A stretch of DNA of 64,000 bases, from positions 1,452,328-1,516,327 of the forward strand of contig NZ_CP024808.1 of the NCBI RefSeq assembly GCF_002787055.1, read 5' to 3'. Source of the stretch: Candidatus Nitrosotenuis aquarius (GTDB taxonomy: Archaea > Thermoproteota > Nitrososphaeria > Nitrososphaerales > Nitrosopumilaceae). Positions 16,678 to 23,134 of the stretch are shown here, piece by piece. The notes under the pieces were generated by a model. It ran no database searches and was not told the origin of the DNA. It was given only the letters and a program-made list of their open reading frames with translations. The position numbers and the translations under genes are program-made. Each line of letters starts with the position of its first letter. Position 1 is the stretch's first letter.

Positions 16678-16800
16678 ATGGCAAACAACAAACCGTGCGA
16701 TTGTGGCTCATGCGGGCATGAAAAGCAATCCGAGTGTTATCTAAAGGAATGCAAGTGCTGCCTGCCTGATCATCAGGGGCCATTTGGGAAAAATCGTTAG
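16678..16800 (+). CDS. Tiny Cys-rich protein (40 aa)
   Basis: 40 aa from ATG 16678. Cysteines 7, 9, 12, 20, 25, 27 and 28: C-D-C-x2-C, then E-C-x4-C-x-C-C. An A/T-rich box (ATATCAAAATAAAA, ~16641) lies ~30 nt upstream. In-frame upstream starts exist but lie inside this promoter. The E-C-x4/7-C-x-C-C theme recurs in the 39-aa protein at 20289. Metal binding is inferred. Confidence 0.5.
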   Translation: MANNKPCDCGSCGHEKQSECYLKECKCCLPDHQGPFGKNR

Positions 16801-16817
16801 TGCGAAATTATCACCTT

Positions 16818-16841
16818 TGATAATCGATCTGACCTGTTAAA
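16818..16841 (+). promoter_or_regulatory. TGATAATCG element and TATA box of P-II gene
   Basis: TGATAATCGA at 16818-16827 followed by GTTAAATT at ~16837, 26-28 nt upstream of the ATG at 16866. Same layout as at 14896. Confidence 0.5.
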
Positions 16842-16865
16842 TTCAAGGTTGCACGCTTCATTTCA

Positions 16866-17174
16866 ATGAAGAGAGTCGAGGCGTTTTTCCAGTTTGGCAA
16901 GCTAGAGCGAGTAGTTGAGGCAGTAGAAAAGGCAGGAGTTGGTGGACTAACAGTATTTTATGCACGAGGACGAGGTACTGCAGAGCGCGCAAAAATTCAC
17001 ACATCCAGAGGTACAAGGCTAGAAGAACAATCCTACAATCTAATCGACTGCATTGTTACCGTGGTAGAAGACGATCGGGTGGATGAGGTAGTTGATGCGA
17101 TAAAAAAGAATGCAAATTCCACATCAAAGGGAATAATCACCATATCTGATGTCACTCATGTTGTAAAAATCTAG
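16866..17174 (+). CDS. P-II family nitrogen regulator
   Basis: 102 aa. KRVEAFFQFGKLERVVEAV, GVGGLTVFYARGRGTAER (T-loop base), CIVTVVEDDRVDEVVDAI and GIITISDVTHVVKI. The T-loop carries RGTRLEEQ without the modification tyrosine. The third P-II in 5.4 kb and not adjacent to amt, so it probably targets other proteins. Confidence 0.9.
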   Translation: MKRVEAFFQFGKLERVVEAVEKAGVGGLTVFYARGRGTAERAKIHTSRGTRLEEQSYNLIDCIVTVVEDDRVDEVVDAIKKNANSTSKGIITISDVTHVVKI

Positions 17175-17378
17175 TCAAGTACGATTTGATCGTATGAATC
17201 AGTAGTGTTCCTTTAATTGTACCATTACGTATGTTATACACGCTGGTACGCGGGAGGATCTCTTGTCGGGCTCAAGCTTGGCATCATGTGAACCTGCGCA
17301 CCACGAAATATTCTAGCCTATAACAAATCAAAACTGCAAAAAAGAAGAATAATGGTGAACGAGATAAAAGACTAGTGT

Positions 17379-18614
17379 ATGTTGTCGCTAGACTGGCTCT
17401 CCAAAGATGGGAAATTGATTCTATCTGCCAGAATAGCTAGGGCATTTGCTTATGGGTTTTTGAGCATCATAATTGGAATCTATCTGAAATTAGCTGGATT
17501 CAGTGAAATCCAAATTGGTATTGTTCTTAGCGCAACTCTTGTCAATAGTGTAATCTTTACCTTGCTGGCTAGTTTTTACGCTGACAGAATTGGGCGCAAA
17601 AAAATCCTGATTATTTATGGTATTTTGATGGGTGTGTCTGGTGCAATCTTTCTTGCTACGAATAACTTTGTGGCATTAATTGTAGCTGCATTAATTGGAA
17701 CAATAAACGTCACAGGCTCGGAAACAGGCGCGTTTCTCTCAATAGAGCAGTCAGTATTGCCGCAAACAGTCAATGACGCCAAAAAAAGAACAACAGCTTT
17801 TGCCATTTACAATACAGTTGGGACACTTGCAATGGCAGCAGGCGTCTTGTTGTCGGGATTGCCAGAATTCATAGGACAAGCATTTGGGTTTGGTCAGATT
17901 GATTCAATCAAGCCGCTTTTTCTTCTTTATAGTGTGATTGCTGTTGCGGTAACTGTGATCTATTTTCTGTTATCAAAGAATATTGAACTCAGGGCAGACC
18001 CTGCAGATAAAAAAGAGCATCCAAATACGCTGTCTGCAGAGTCGAAAAAACGTATTGGAAAACTGTCTGCTCTTTTTGCAGTTGACTCGTTTGCAGGTGG
18101 CTTTGTAATACAGAGCATTGTATCGTACTGGTTTTTTACAAGGTTTGGAGTAGATCTGCCCATTTTGGCAATGATATTCTCAATAGCTGGAGTTCTTACC
18201 GCTTTATCGTTTTTGGCTGCAACAAAGATTGCTGGAAAGATAGGCCTCATTAACACAATGGTGACCACACACATTGCATCAAATGTATTGCTCATCTTGG
18301 TTGCATTTGCTCCAATATTTCCAATCGCCCTTGGATTGTATCTGGCAAGAATGAGCATTTCACAAATGGATGTGCCTACACGACAATCATACATTGTTGC
18401 CATAGTAAATGACAAAGAAAGAACTGCAGCTGCAGGCATAACAAACACCTCACGAAACATTGCCCAAGCAGTCAGTCCGTCTATTACTGGAATGATTATC
18501 CAGTCACTGTGGCTGTCTGCACCATTTGTCATTGGCGGCGTTCTAAAAATTGCATATGACATTGGCCTGTATGTGAATTTTAGGAAAATAAAGCCAGCCG
18601 AGGAAACTCAGTAA
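17379..18614 (+). CDS. MFS transporter
   Basis: 411 aa, 12 predicted membrane spans. The cytoplasmic loop SFYADRIGRKKILIIYGIL is the MFS motif A (G-x-x-x-D-R-x-G-R-[RK]). Closest in character to drug/sugar efflux MFS members; substrate unknown. ATG start. The 204-nt gap before it holds no gene I can support. Confidence 0.88.
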   Translation: MLSLDWLSKDGKLILSARIARAFAYGFLSIIIGIYLKLAGFSEIQIGIVLSATLVNSVIFTLLASFYADRIGRKKILIIYGILMGVSGAIFLATNNFVALIVAALIGTINVTGSETGAFLSIEQSVLPQTVNDAKKRTTAFAIYNTVGTLAMAAGVLLSGLPEFIGQAFGFGQIDSIKPLFLLYSVIAVAVTVIYFLLSKNIELRADPADKKEHPNTLSAESKKRIGKLSALFAVDSFAGGFVIQSIVSYWFFTRFGVDLPILAMIFSIAGVLTALSFLAATKIAGKIGLINTMVTTHIASNVLLILVAFAPIFPIALGLYLARMSISQMDVPTRQSYIVAIVNDKERTAAAGITNTSRNIAQAVSPSITGMIIQSLWLSAPFVIGGVLKIAYDIGLYVNFRKIKPAEETQ

Positions 18615-18737
18615 ACCGCTCTTAGCTGATCTGCTCTGCAAAATGATCCCTGTAGATTGACACAGCGCGAACTCTGGAATGTTCCAATTCCGAATCTAAT
18701 AAAAAATGATTTAATTTGGTTGTTTCTTGTATGTTGT

Positions 18738-19166
18738 GTGTTTAAGAGAATTCTTGTTCCATATGACAGCTCAAATTTCTCCAAAAAAGCACTAGATGTG
18801 GCAATTGAAATATCAAAAAAATTCGACTCTGAGCTGTGGTTCCTAACTGTCTTGGACAAGGACTTGCCGCCAAGGCTTACCAGGACAGTAACTGATTCTA
18901 AAAAGCCCCACAAATCGTTGTCCTCAATAGAGCTAGAACTGCGTAACAAAGTAATGGACTGCAAAGAACAAGGAGCATCCGCTGATTATGATCTCATCAA
19001 GGGCTCACCAAAAGAGACAATTCTTAGATTCGCAAAAGGAAGAAGAATGGACCTGATAATAATGGGAAGCCAAGGCTTGCACGGCATCAAAAAAATCAAA
19101 ACGCTGGGAAGTGTCTCGCGAGCCGTCTCTGAGAATGCACAATGCCCGGTATTGCTAGTCCATTAA
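18738..19166 (+). CDS. Universal stress protein (UspA family)
   Basis: 142 aa from the GTG at 18738; a longer in-frame start overlaps the promoter region. FKRILVPYDSSNFSKKALDV at the N-terminus, IIMGSQGLHGIKKIKTLGSVS as the ATP-loop (G-x2-G-x9-G-S), CPVLLVH at the end. A TTTAATT box lies ~28 nt upstream, so leaderless. Confidence 0.92.
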   Translation: MFKRILVPYDSSNFSKKALDVAIEISKKFDSELWFLTVLDKDLPPRLTRTVTDSKKPHKSLSSIELELRNKVMDCKEQGASADYDLIKGSPKETILRFAKGRRMDLIIMGSQGLHGIKKIKTLGSVSRAVSENAQCPVLLVH

Positions 19167-19251
19167 AGCTACAACTGTTTAGCTCATCTGAAATGGCGAT
19201 TTCATAATTTTAGAACAAGATTACAAAATCTTCGGCCAATTTTAATAGATT

Positions 19252-19353
19252 TTACTTTAACCCAACTTGGTGTAAAACAGCCATGTTTTGCCCAAACCCG
19301 TAACCAAAGTCACTGGCACGCTGGAAGCTTGGTCTACTAATTGCTATTGGCAT
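19252..19353 (-). CDS. Possible small protein (33 aa)
   Basis: 33-codon frame from ATG to TAA with balanced, protein-like composition (starts MPIAISRPSFQRAS; glycine/aromatic centre). It lies downstream of the SEC-C gene and its hairpin terminator. A 10-bp inverted repeat (GTCACTGGCA 19309-19318, TGCCAGTGAC 19360-19369) overlaps its 5' half, so the region could alternatively be a structured RNA. Confidence 0.35.
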   Translation of the reverse strand: MPIAISRPSFQRASDFGYGFGQNMAVLHQVGLK

Positions 19354-19379
19354 ACAGTCTGCCAGTGACGGTCTTATTC

Positions 19380-19436
19380 ATAAAAAAAAAAGAAAATAAG
19401 AGATAGCAGGGGATTGGGGAATTTGCTATCTCTTAT
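19380..19436 (-). terminator. Hairpin plus T-tract terminator of SEC-C gene
   Basis: A perfect 13-bp inverted repeat (ATAAGAGATAGCA 19396-19408; TGCTATCTCTTAT 19424-19436) with a 15-nt loop, followed on the minus strand by ~10 T. It contains the stop codon of the SEC-C gene. Bacterial-looking structure, unusual for archaea. Confidence 0.6.
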
Positions 19437-19767
19437 TTGCTTCAGAGAATATTTTTTGCAGCTTTGATGCGACTTCTTTTTTTGCCTCGGACTGAGTGAG
19501 CATGGAGCTCCAAACCTTGCCAATTGCTTCAAAGACAGCGTCAGCTGCCTTGTCCATAACTGGGCCGTAGGATGTCTCTATCCTCTTTCTCATTCTCTCG
19601 GCCATTGCATCATTGTGCGCAGCAAAGAACGCCTTGTGCCAAGCCATCATTGCATGTTCTACCGGATCGACTGTGTCGCATCCGCAACATTGCTCATATG
19701 ACTTGCTAGAGCCACAAGCGCAAGATTCTATGCTTTCCATTTTGCATGTTCCGTCTGTACATTCCAT
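19426..19767 (-). CDS. SEC-C-motif-like zinc protein
   Basis: 113 aa. The N-terminus has SCACGSSKSYEQCCGC, a SEC-C-like C-x-C...C-C zinc site, after another Cys pair (CTDGTC). The rest is a helical domain. SEC-C motifs are found in SecA and many accessory proteins and mediate protein/nucleic-acid contacts. Divergent from the HxlR regulator, sharing its operator region, so it is a likely target. Confidence 0.65.
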   Translation of the reverse strand: MECTDGTCKMESIESCACGSSKSYEQCCGCDTVDPVEHAMMAWHKAFFAAHNDAMAERMRKRIETSYGPVMDKAADAVFEAIGKVWSSMLTQSEAKKEVASKLQKIFSEANKR

Positions 19768-19814
19768 AGTTAGTTACTTCCTTGTAGTTGCTATAGAAAG
19801 GTAAGTATTTAACA

Positions 19815-19827
19815 TAGAAAGTTTCTA
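19815..19827. promoter_or_regulatory. TAGAAAGTTTCTA palindrome between SEC-C and HxlR genes
   Basis: Perfect 13-bp palindrome 29 nt upstream of the HxlR start, with a further half site TAGAAAG at 19794. Typical position for an HxlR self-binding site; inferred. Confidence 0.5.
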
Positions 19828-19855
19828 AACAGAAAGTAAGTGAGGAAACGGTAAG

Positions 19856-20281
19856 TTGAAGCACGAATACGAAGAATTTCTAAACCCAAGCTGCTGTGCC
19901 ATCAAGGCATGTCCCGTGGACACCACAGTAAAGCTGATGGGCAAAAAATTCGCAATGCACATAATTCGAAACATGACTATGTTTAAGCAAACCAGGTTTA
20001 ACCAGTTTCTGGACTCTATTGAGGGGATAAACCCAAAAACACTTTCCGTACGACTGCGCGAAATGGAAAAAGACGGTCTAATTACTAGAAAGATCTATCC
20101 TGAAACCCCACCAAGAGTTGAATATGCCATGACCGAAAAAGGGCATGCCCTAACCCCGATTCTCATACAGATGGCGGAGTTTTCCATGAAGTATTGTTGC
20201 GGTGATGTATTTGCGGACGGCAAGTCAAGGACCATAAAGCAAGTTCTCCACCCCAAGGTTCTAAAGCAATTACAACAATAA
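19856..20281 (+). CDS. HxlR-family transcriptional regulator
   Basis: 141 aa from TTG. HxlR pattern: CCAIKACPVDTTVKLMGKKF at ~14-33, winged helix with TRFNQFLDSIEGINPKTLSV and RLREMEKDGLI, wing RVEYAMTEKG. An N-terminal C-C-x4-C and a C-terminal C-C could sense redox or metals. Divergent from the SEC-C gene and followed 7 nt later by a Cys-rich mini-protein. Confidence 0.88.
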   Translation: MKHEYEEFLNPSCCAIKACPVDTTVKLMGKKFAMHIIRNMTMFKQTRFNQFLDSIEGINPKTLSVRLREMEKDGLITRKIYPETPPRVEYAMTEKGHALTPILIQMAEFSMKYCCGDVFADGKSRTIKQVLHPKVLKQLQQ

Positions 20282-20288
20282 TGATATA

Positions 20289-20408
20289 ATGAAAATCAAG
20301 TGCGCTGACTGTAGCTGCTCTTGCTCTGAATGTAAAATAGCAAAATCGACAAAAGAATGCCCAAGATGTACCTGGTCTGAGTGTTGTTGCTGGCAGTCAG
20401 TTCATTAG
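20289..20408 (+). CDS. Tiny Cys-rich protein (39 aa, 10 Cys)
   Basis: 39 aa, ATG to TAG, with cysteines at 5, 8, 10, 12, 15, 24, 27, 32, 33 and 34, more than a quarter of all residues. This density suggests metal binding (metallothionein-like or zinc ribbon). It starts 7 nt after the HxlR stop, so both are probably in one transcript; together with the Cys-rich HxlR N-terminus and the SEC-C protein this hints at metal or thiol stress. Confidence 0.62.
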   Translation: MKIKCADCSCSCSECKIAKSTKECPRCTWSECCCWQSVH

Positions 20409-20465
20409 GCAATCTCAAAAAATAATCATCAACAACTATTTTTGTAACAATGTTTCTATCATTTC

Positions 20466-20849
20466 ATGGAAAAAGACCAAAAGCAAAACGATATGCTAGA
20501 TGCATATGCCAAGGCAACCGATCTGTGGGCAAAGTCATTTCAGGCAATGCAGGAGCAAGCAACAAGTGCGTTCAAGCTGTACATCCAGGGCTTTGAGCAG
20601 GCACTCAAGTCGTCCAACTTTGAGGAGATGAAAAAATACAACGAGATCTGGCAAAACATGGCAAAGCAGTTTGAGCAAAATCCATATCAGTGGTCGCAAA
20701 AAGCATGGGAGGACCTCTGGAAAGAGTCGGGATTCGTATCATTCAAGGCGTTTTTCGACAACTGGCAAAACGTCTGGAAGAACTTTGCAAAAGATGCAGA
20801 GGCAAAATCAAAGGAAGCGCTAGACAAGATCCAAAAGCAAGCCAAGTAG
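20466..20849 (+). CDS. Phasin/PhaE-like helical protein
   Basis: 127 aa, almost fully helical, rich in Trp, Gln and Lys (MLDAYAKATDLWAKSFQAMQ, WQNMAKQFEQNPYQWSQKAW). This resembles PhaE/phasin-type proteins that accompany thaumarchaeal polyhydroxyalkanoate synthases. No PHA synthase is in this window, so the role is inferred from composition and from the phasin-like neighbour at 21100. Confidence 0.6.
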   Translation: MEKDQKQNDMLDAYAKATDLWAKSFQAMQEQATSAFKLYIQGFEQALKSSNFEEMKKYNEIWQNMAKQFEQNPYQWSQKAWEDLWKESGFVSFKAFFDNWQNVWKNFAKDAEAKSKEALDKIQKQAK

Positions 20850-21063
20850 TGCAAAAAAATCCGGCACCCCTAGCTTAAGGCCAAAAACGGGATTGTACTT
20901 TGGCGACAGCTACCGATGCCGATTCTGTATTGTATAGTCGCAGTATTATCTGGTTTGGTCTTCATACGGCACATTTTGTGTAGAAAATGTTAAACCTTAT
21001 TTTGTGATTTCTGATCTTTTCTTGCAAAATTATTCTAATTCTTACAAAAATCATGCCGATATT

Positions 21064-21096
21064 CAGATCTAGAATAAAAAAAGAAAAAAGAGAGTA
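21064..21096 (-). terminator. T-rich terminator of phasin-like gene
   Basis: On the minus strand a long C/T tract (runs of 6 and 7 T) follows the stop at 21100. The preceding 20850-21063 gap holds no gene I can support. Confidence 0.45.
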
Positions 21097-21099
21097 AAT

Positions 21100-21585
21100 T
21101 TAGTTTCGTGGTTTCCAGGCACTAATCCAAGAGTTAACGATGTTTTGACCCATGTCTGCAAAGGCTGATGCGTTTTGGTTGATTGTCTTTACGTTTTGGA
21201 TTGTTGCATCAAATGCTGTCTGGACAACTTTGTTGTTTGTCTCGACTGCCTTTACAAATGCCTCTGTCGCATCAGATACTGCTGTGATTGTTTGTTCTGG
21301 CAAAGAATAGTTGATACCAACTTTGTTGGCTACGCTTTGCTGGATTGTTACTGCAGTGTGCACAAAGTTAGTCCAAGAAGTTACTAGCTCCTGGTTTAGG
21401 CTTGTGTACGACTGTAGTGATTGTGCAGCAGATTTGTCTAATGCGGTCTTTAGCTTGTCAAAGCTCTTGGTGTATACTGAAAACACGTCTTTTGTTGTTT
21501 CGTTTGTTGTCATTTTTTGCACCTTTTGTTGTGGAGGATAGTCTACCTGGTCCTTTCTCGGGGCTTGGTATTTTTTTCCATCCAT
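21100..21585 (-). CDS. Phasin-family protein
   Basis: 161 aa. Residues ~25-155 form a long amphipathic helical bundle of phasin type (SVYTKSFDKLKTALDKSAAQ, SWTNFVHTAVTIQQSVANKV, AFVKAVETNNKVVQTAFDAT). Phasins coat polyester granules. The ATG sits inside a perfect inverted repeat, so binding there would block initiation. Divergent from the aldehyde dehydrogenase. Confidence 0.75.
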   Translation of the reverse strand: MDGKKYQAPRKDQVDYPPQQKVQKMTTNETTKDVFSVYTKSFDKLKTALDKSAAQSLQSYTSLNQELVTSWTNFVHTAVTIQQSVANKVGINYSLPEQTITAVSDATEAFVKAVETNNKVVQTAFDATIQNVKTINQNASAFADMGQNIVNSWISAWKPRN

Positions 21586-21603
21586 TGGTTATTACAACCA
21601 ATG
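21583..21603. promoter_or_regulatory. Inverted repeat over phasin start codon
   Basis: CATTGGTT, 5-nt spacer, AACCAATG: a perfect 8-bp inverted repeat whose left arm includes the start codon of the minus-strand phasin gene. Operator inferred. Confidence 0.55.
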
Positions 21604-21620
21604 TGTGGTATTTAAACATT

Positions 21621-21650
21621 TGGTAGTAATTGGTAACTAATGGTAATTAG
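21621..21650. promoter_or_regulatory. Three 10-bp phased TGGTA repeats
   Basis: TGGTAGTAAT, TGGTAACTAA and TGGTAATTAG follow one another without gap, each starting with TGGTA, so the motif recurs every 10 bp on one helix face. A further TGGTA is at 21606. The array lies between divergent phasin and aldehyde dehydrogenase genes. Confidence 0.6.
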
Positions 21651-21687
21651 CACCATATTTAATTAGACCCATGCGTGATAATCGTGC

Positions 21688-23076
21688 GTGAAGCTGACCA
21701 CAATCAATCCCGCAACAGAAGAACCAATCCAGTCCTATGAGGCCATGTCAAAAGAGCAGGTCCAGCAAAAGGTCAAAGTTGCAAAATCAACATTTTCAGA
21801 ATGGAAAAAAGACTATGAAAAAAGAAAGGCACTCATCTATGATTTAGTATCGTTTCTTCGCAAAAACAAAACCCAGCTTGCAGAAGTTGCCACAAGGGAA
21901 ATGGGCAAGGTACTCAAAGAGGCAATCTCCGAGGTGGAAAAGTGCGCCTGGGCAATGGAGTATTATGCAGATCATGGCAGCACGTTCATCCACGAAGAAG
22001 TGCTCAATACGGATGCTCGCAAGAGCTTCATTCGATTTGAGCCATTAGGAATTGTAGCATCTATTATGCCATGGAATTTCCCGTACTGGCAGGCATTACG
22101 ATTTGCAGCCCCATGTCTTATGGCGGGAAACACCATAGTGATGAAGCCATCAAGTGTCACTTTACAGTGCGGCCTGGAATTAGAGCGAGCATTCTCAGAG
22201 ATCGGCTTTCCAGAGGGAGCATTTCAGACCATAGTTGGCAGCTCCGAGTCGGCAAACCACCTAATTGATTCCGATGTGAATGCAGTAACATTTACCGGTA
22301 GTACAAAAATTGGCGCAATGGTTGGCCAGCGTGCTGCATCGCAACTAAAAAAATGTGTACTGGAATTGGGCGGCTCTGATCCATTCATTGTTTTAGATGA
22401 TGCAAACGTGGAAAAGGCAGCAAACGGCGCAGTAAAGGGCAGGTTCATCAATTGTGGCCAGTCCTGTATTGCATCAAAGAGATTTTTTGTATCAAAAAAA
22501 GTGGCAAACGAATTCATTGAAAAATTCGTCTATAACACATCAAGATTGACTGTGGGCGATCCGATGCAGATTGAATCCGACATTGGGCCGCTGGTAAACC
22601 GGGACGCACTTGAGAACATCTCAGGCATGGTGGATGACGCCAGAGCCAAGGGCGCTACAATTCTTCTGGGTGGTGAGCGAGCCCACTCCAAGGGATACTA
22701 TTACAAACCAACCATTCTCTCTGGGATAAAGCCGGACATGCGAATAGCAAAGGAGGAAACCTTTGGACCAATTGCGCCAATTACCATAGTAGAGGACGAA
22801 AAAGAGGCAATCAAGCTGGCAAACAGCTCCGAGTTTGGCCTAGGCGCTTCCATCTGGACTGAGAACCTAAACAAGGCAGAGGCACTGTCTCGCCAAATAG
22901 AATCCGGAATCGTCACAGTCAATAATGTGGTGATATCTGATCCTCGAGTTCCCTTTGGCGGAATAAAGCAGAGCGGCTTTGGCAGGGAATTATCCAGATA
23001 TGGAATGCTAGAATTTGTCAACATCAAGTCAGTGCGGTTCTATGATAATCTGATACACCATCATTACGTGGAATAG
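21688..23076 (+). CDS. NAD(P)-dependent aldehyde dehydrogenase (succinate-semialdehyde type)
   Basis: 462 aa from GTG. ALDH landmarks: MPWNFPYWQALRFAAPCLMA, the NAD(P) GSTKIG loop, catalytic Glu in LELGGSDP (~237), catalytic Cys in NCGQSCIASKRF (~271), and EETFGPIAPI. Length and motifs fit succinate-semialdehyde dehydrogenases. Thaumarchaea fix carbon by the 3-hydroxypropionate/4-hydroxybutyrate cycle, which has semialdehyde intermediates; a direct role there is inference. A TGATAATCG lies 12-4 nt before the start. Confidence 0.9.
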   Translation: MKLTTINPATEEPIQSYEAMSKEQVQQKVKVAKSTFSEWKKDYEKRKALIYDLVSFLRKNKTQLAEVATREMGKVLKEAISEVEKCAWAMEYYADHGSTFIHEEVLNTDARKSFIRFEPLGIVASIMPWNFPYWQALRFAAPCLMAGNTIVMKPSSVTLQCGLELERAFSEIGFPEGAFQTIVGSSESANHLIDSDVNAVTFTGSTKIGAMVGQRAASQLKKCVLELGGSDPFIVLDDANVEKAANGAVKGRFINCGQSCIASKRFFVSKKVANEFIEKFVYNTSRLTVGDPMQIESDIGPLVNRDALENISGMVDDARAKGATILLGGERAHSKGYYYKPTILSGIKPDMRIAKEETFGPIAPITIVEDEKEAIKLANSSEFGLGASIWTENLNKAEALSRQIESGIVTVNNVVISDPRVPFGGIKQSGFGRELSRYGMLEFVNIKSVRFYDNLIHHHYVE

Positions 23077-23134
23077 TTCACTGCACAAAACATCCCAAGT
23101 CTTAAGTAGCAAATAACAAAAACAATTCCTAGAA

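Noticed and set aside
16486-16800. A 104-aa reading of the frame containing the 40-aa Cys-rich protein
   Set aside because: The upstream part is antisense to the Cys-rich gene at 16479 and runs through the A/T-rich promoter; ATG 16678 fits better.
17175-17378. Possible small protein or remnant on the minus strand (~30-aa frame with Cys, Arg/Ser-rich) between the third P-II gene and the MFS gene
   Set aside because: No ATG/GTG/TTG start in the open frame and no promoter at a fitting distance; could be a relic but the evidence is too thin.
20850-21063. Short hydrophobic frame (25 codons from ATG at about 20917)
   Set aside because: Too short, no promoter or conservation evidence; treated as intergenic.
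21576-21650. TGGTA repeats as a CRISPR or iteron replication origin
   Set aside because: Only three 10-bp units, located between divergent metabolic genes, with no Orc1/Cdc6 gene nearby; a regulator array is more likely.
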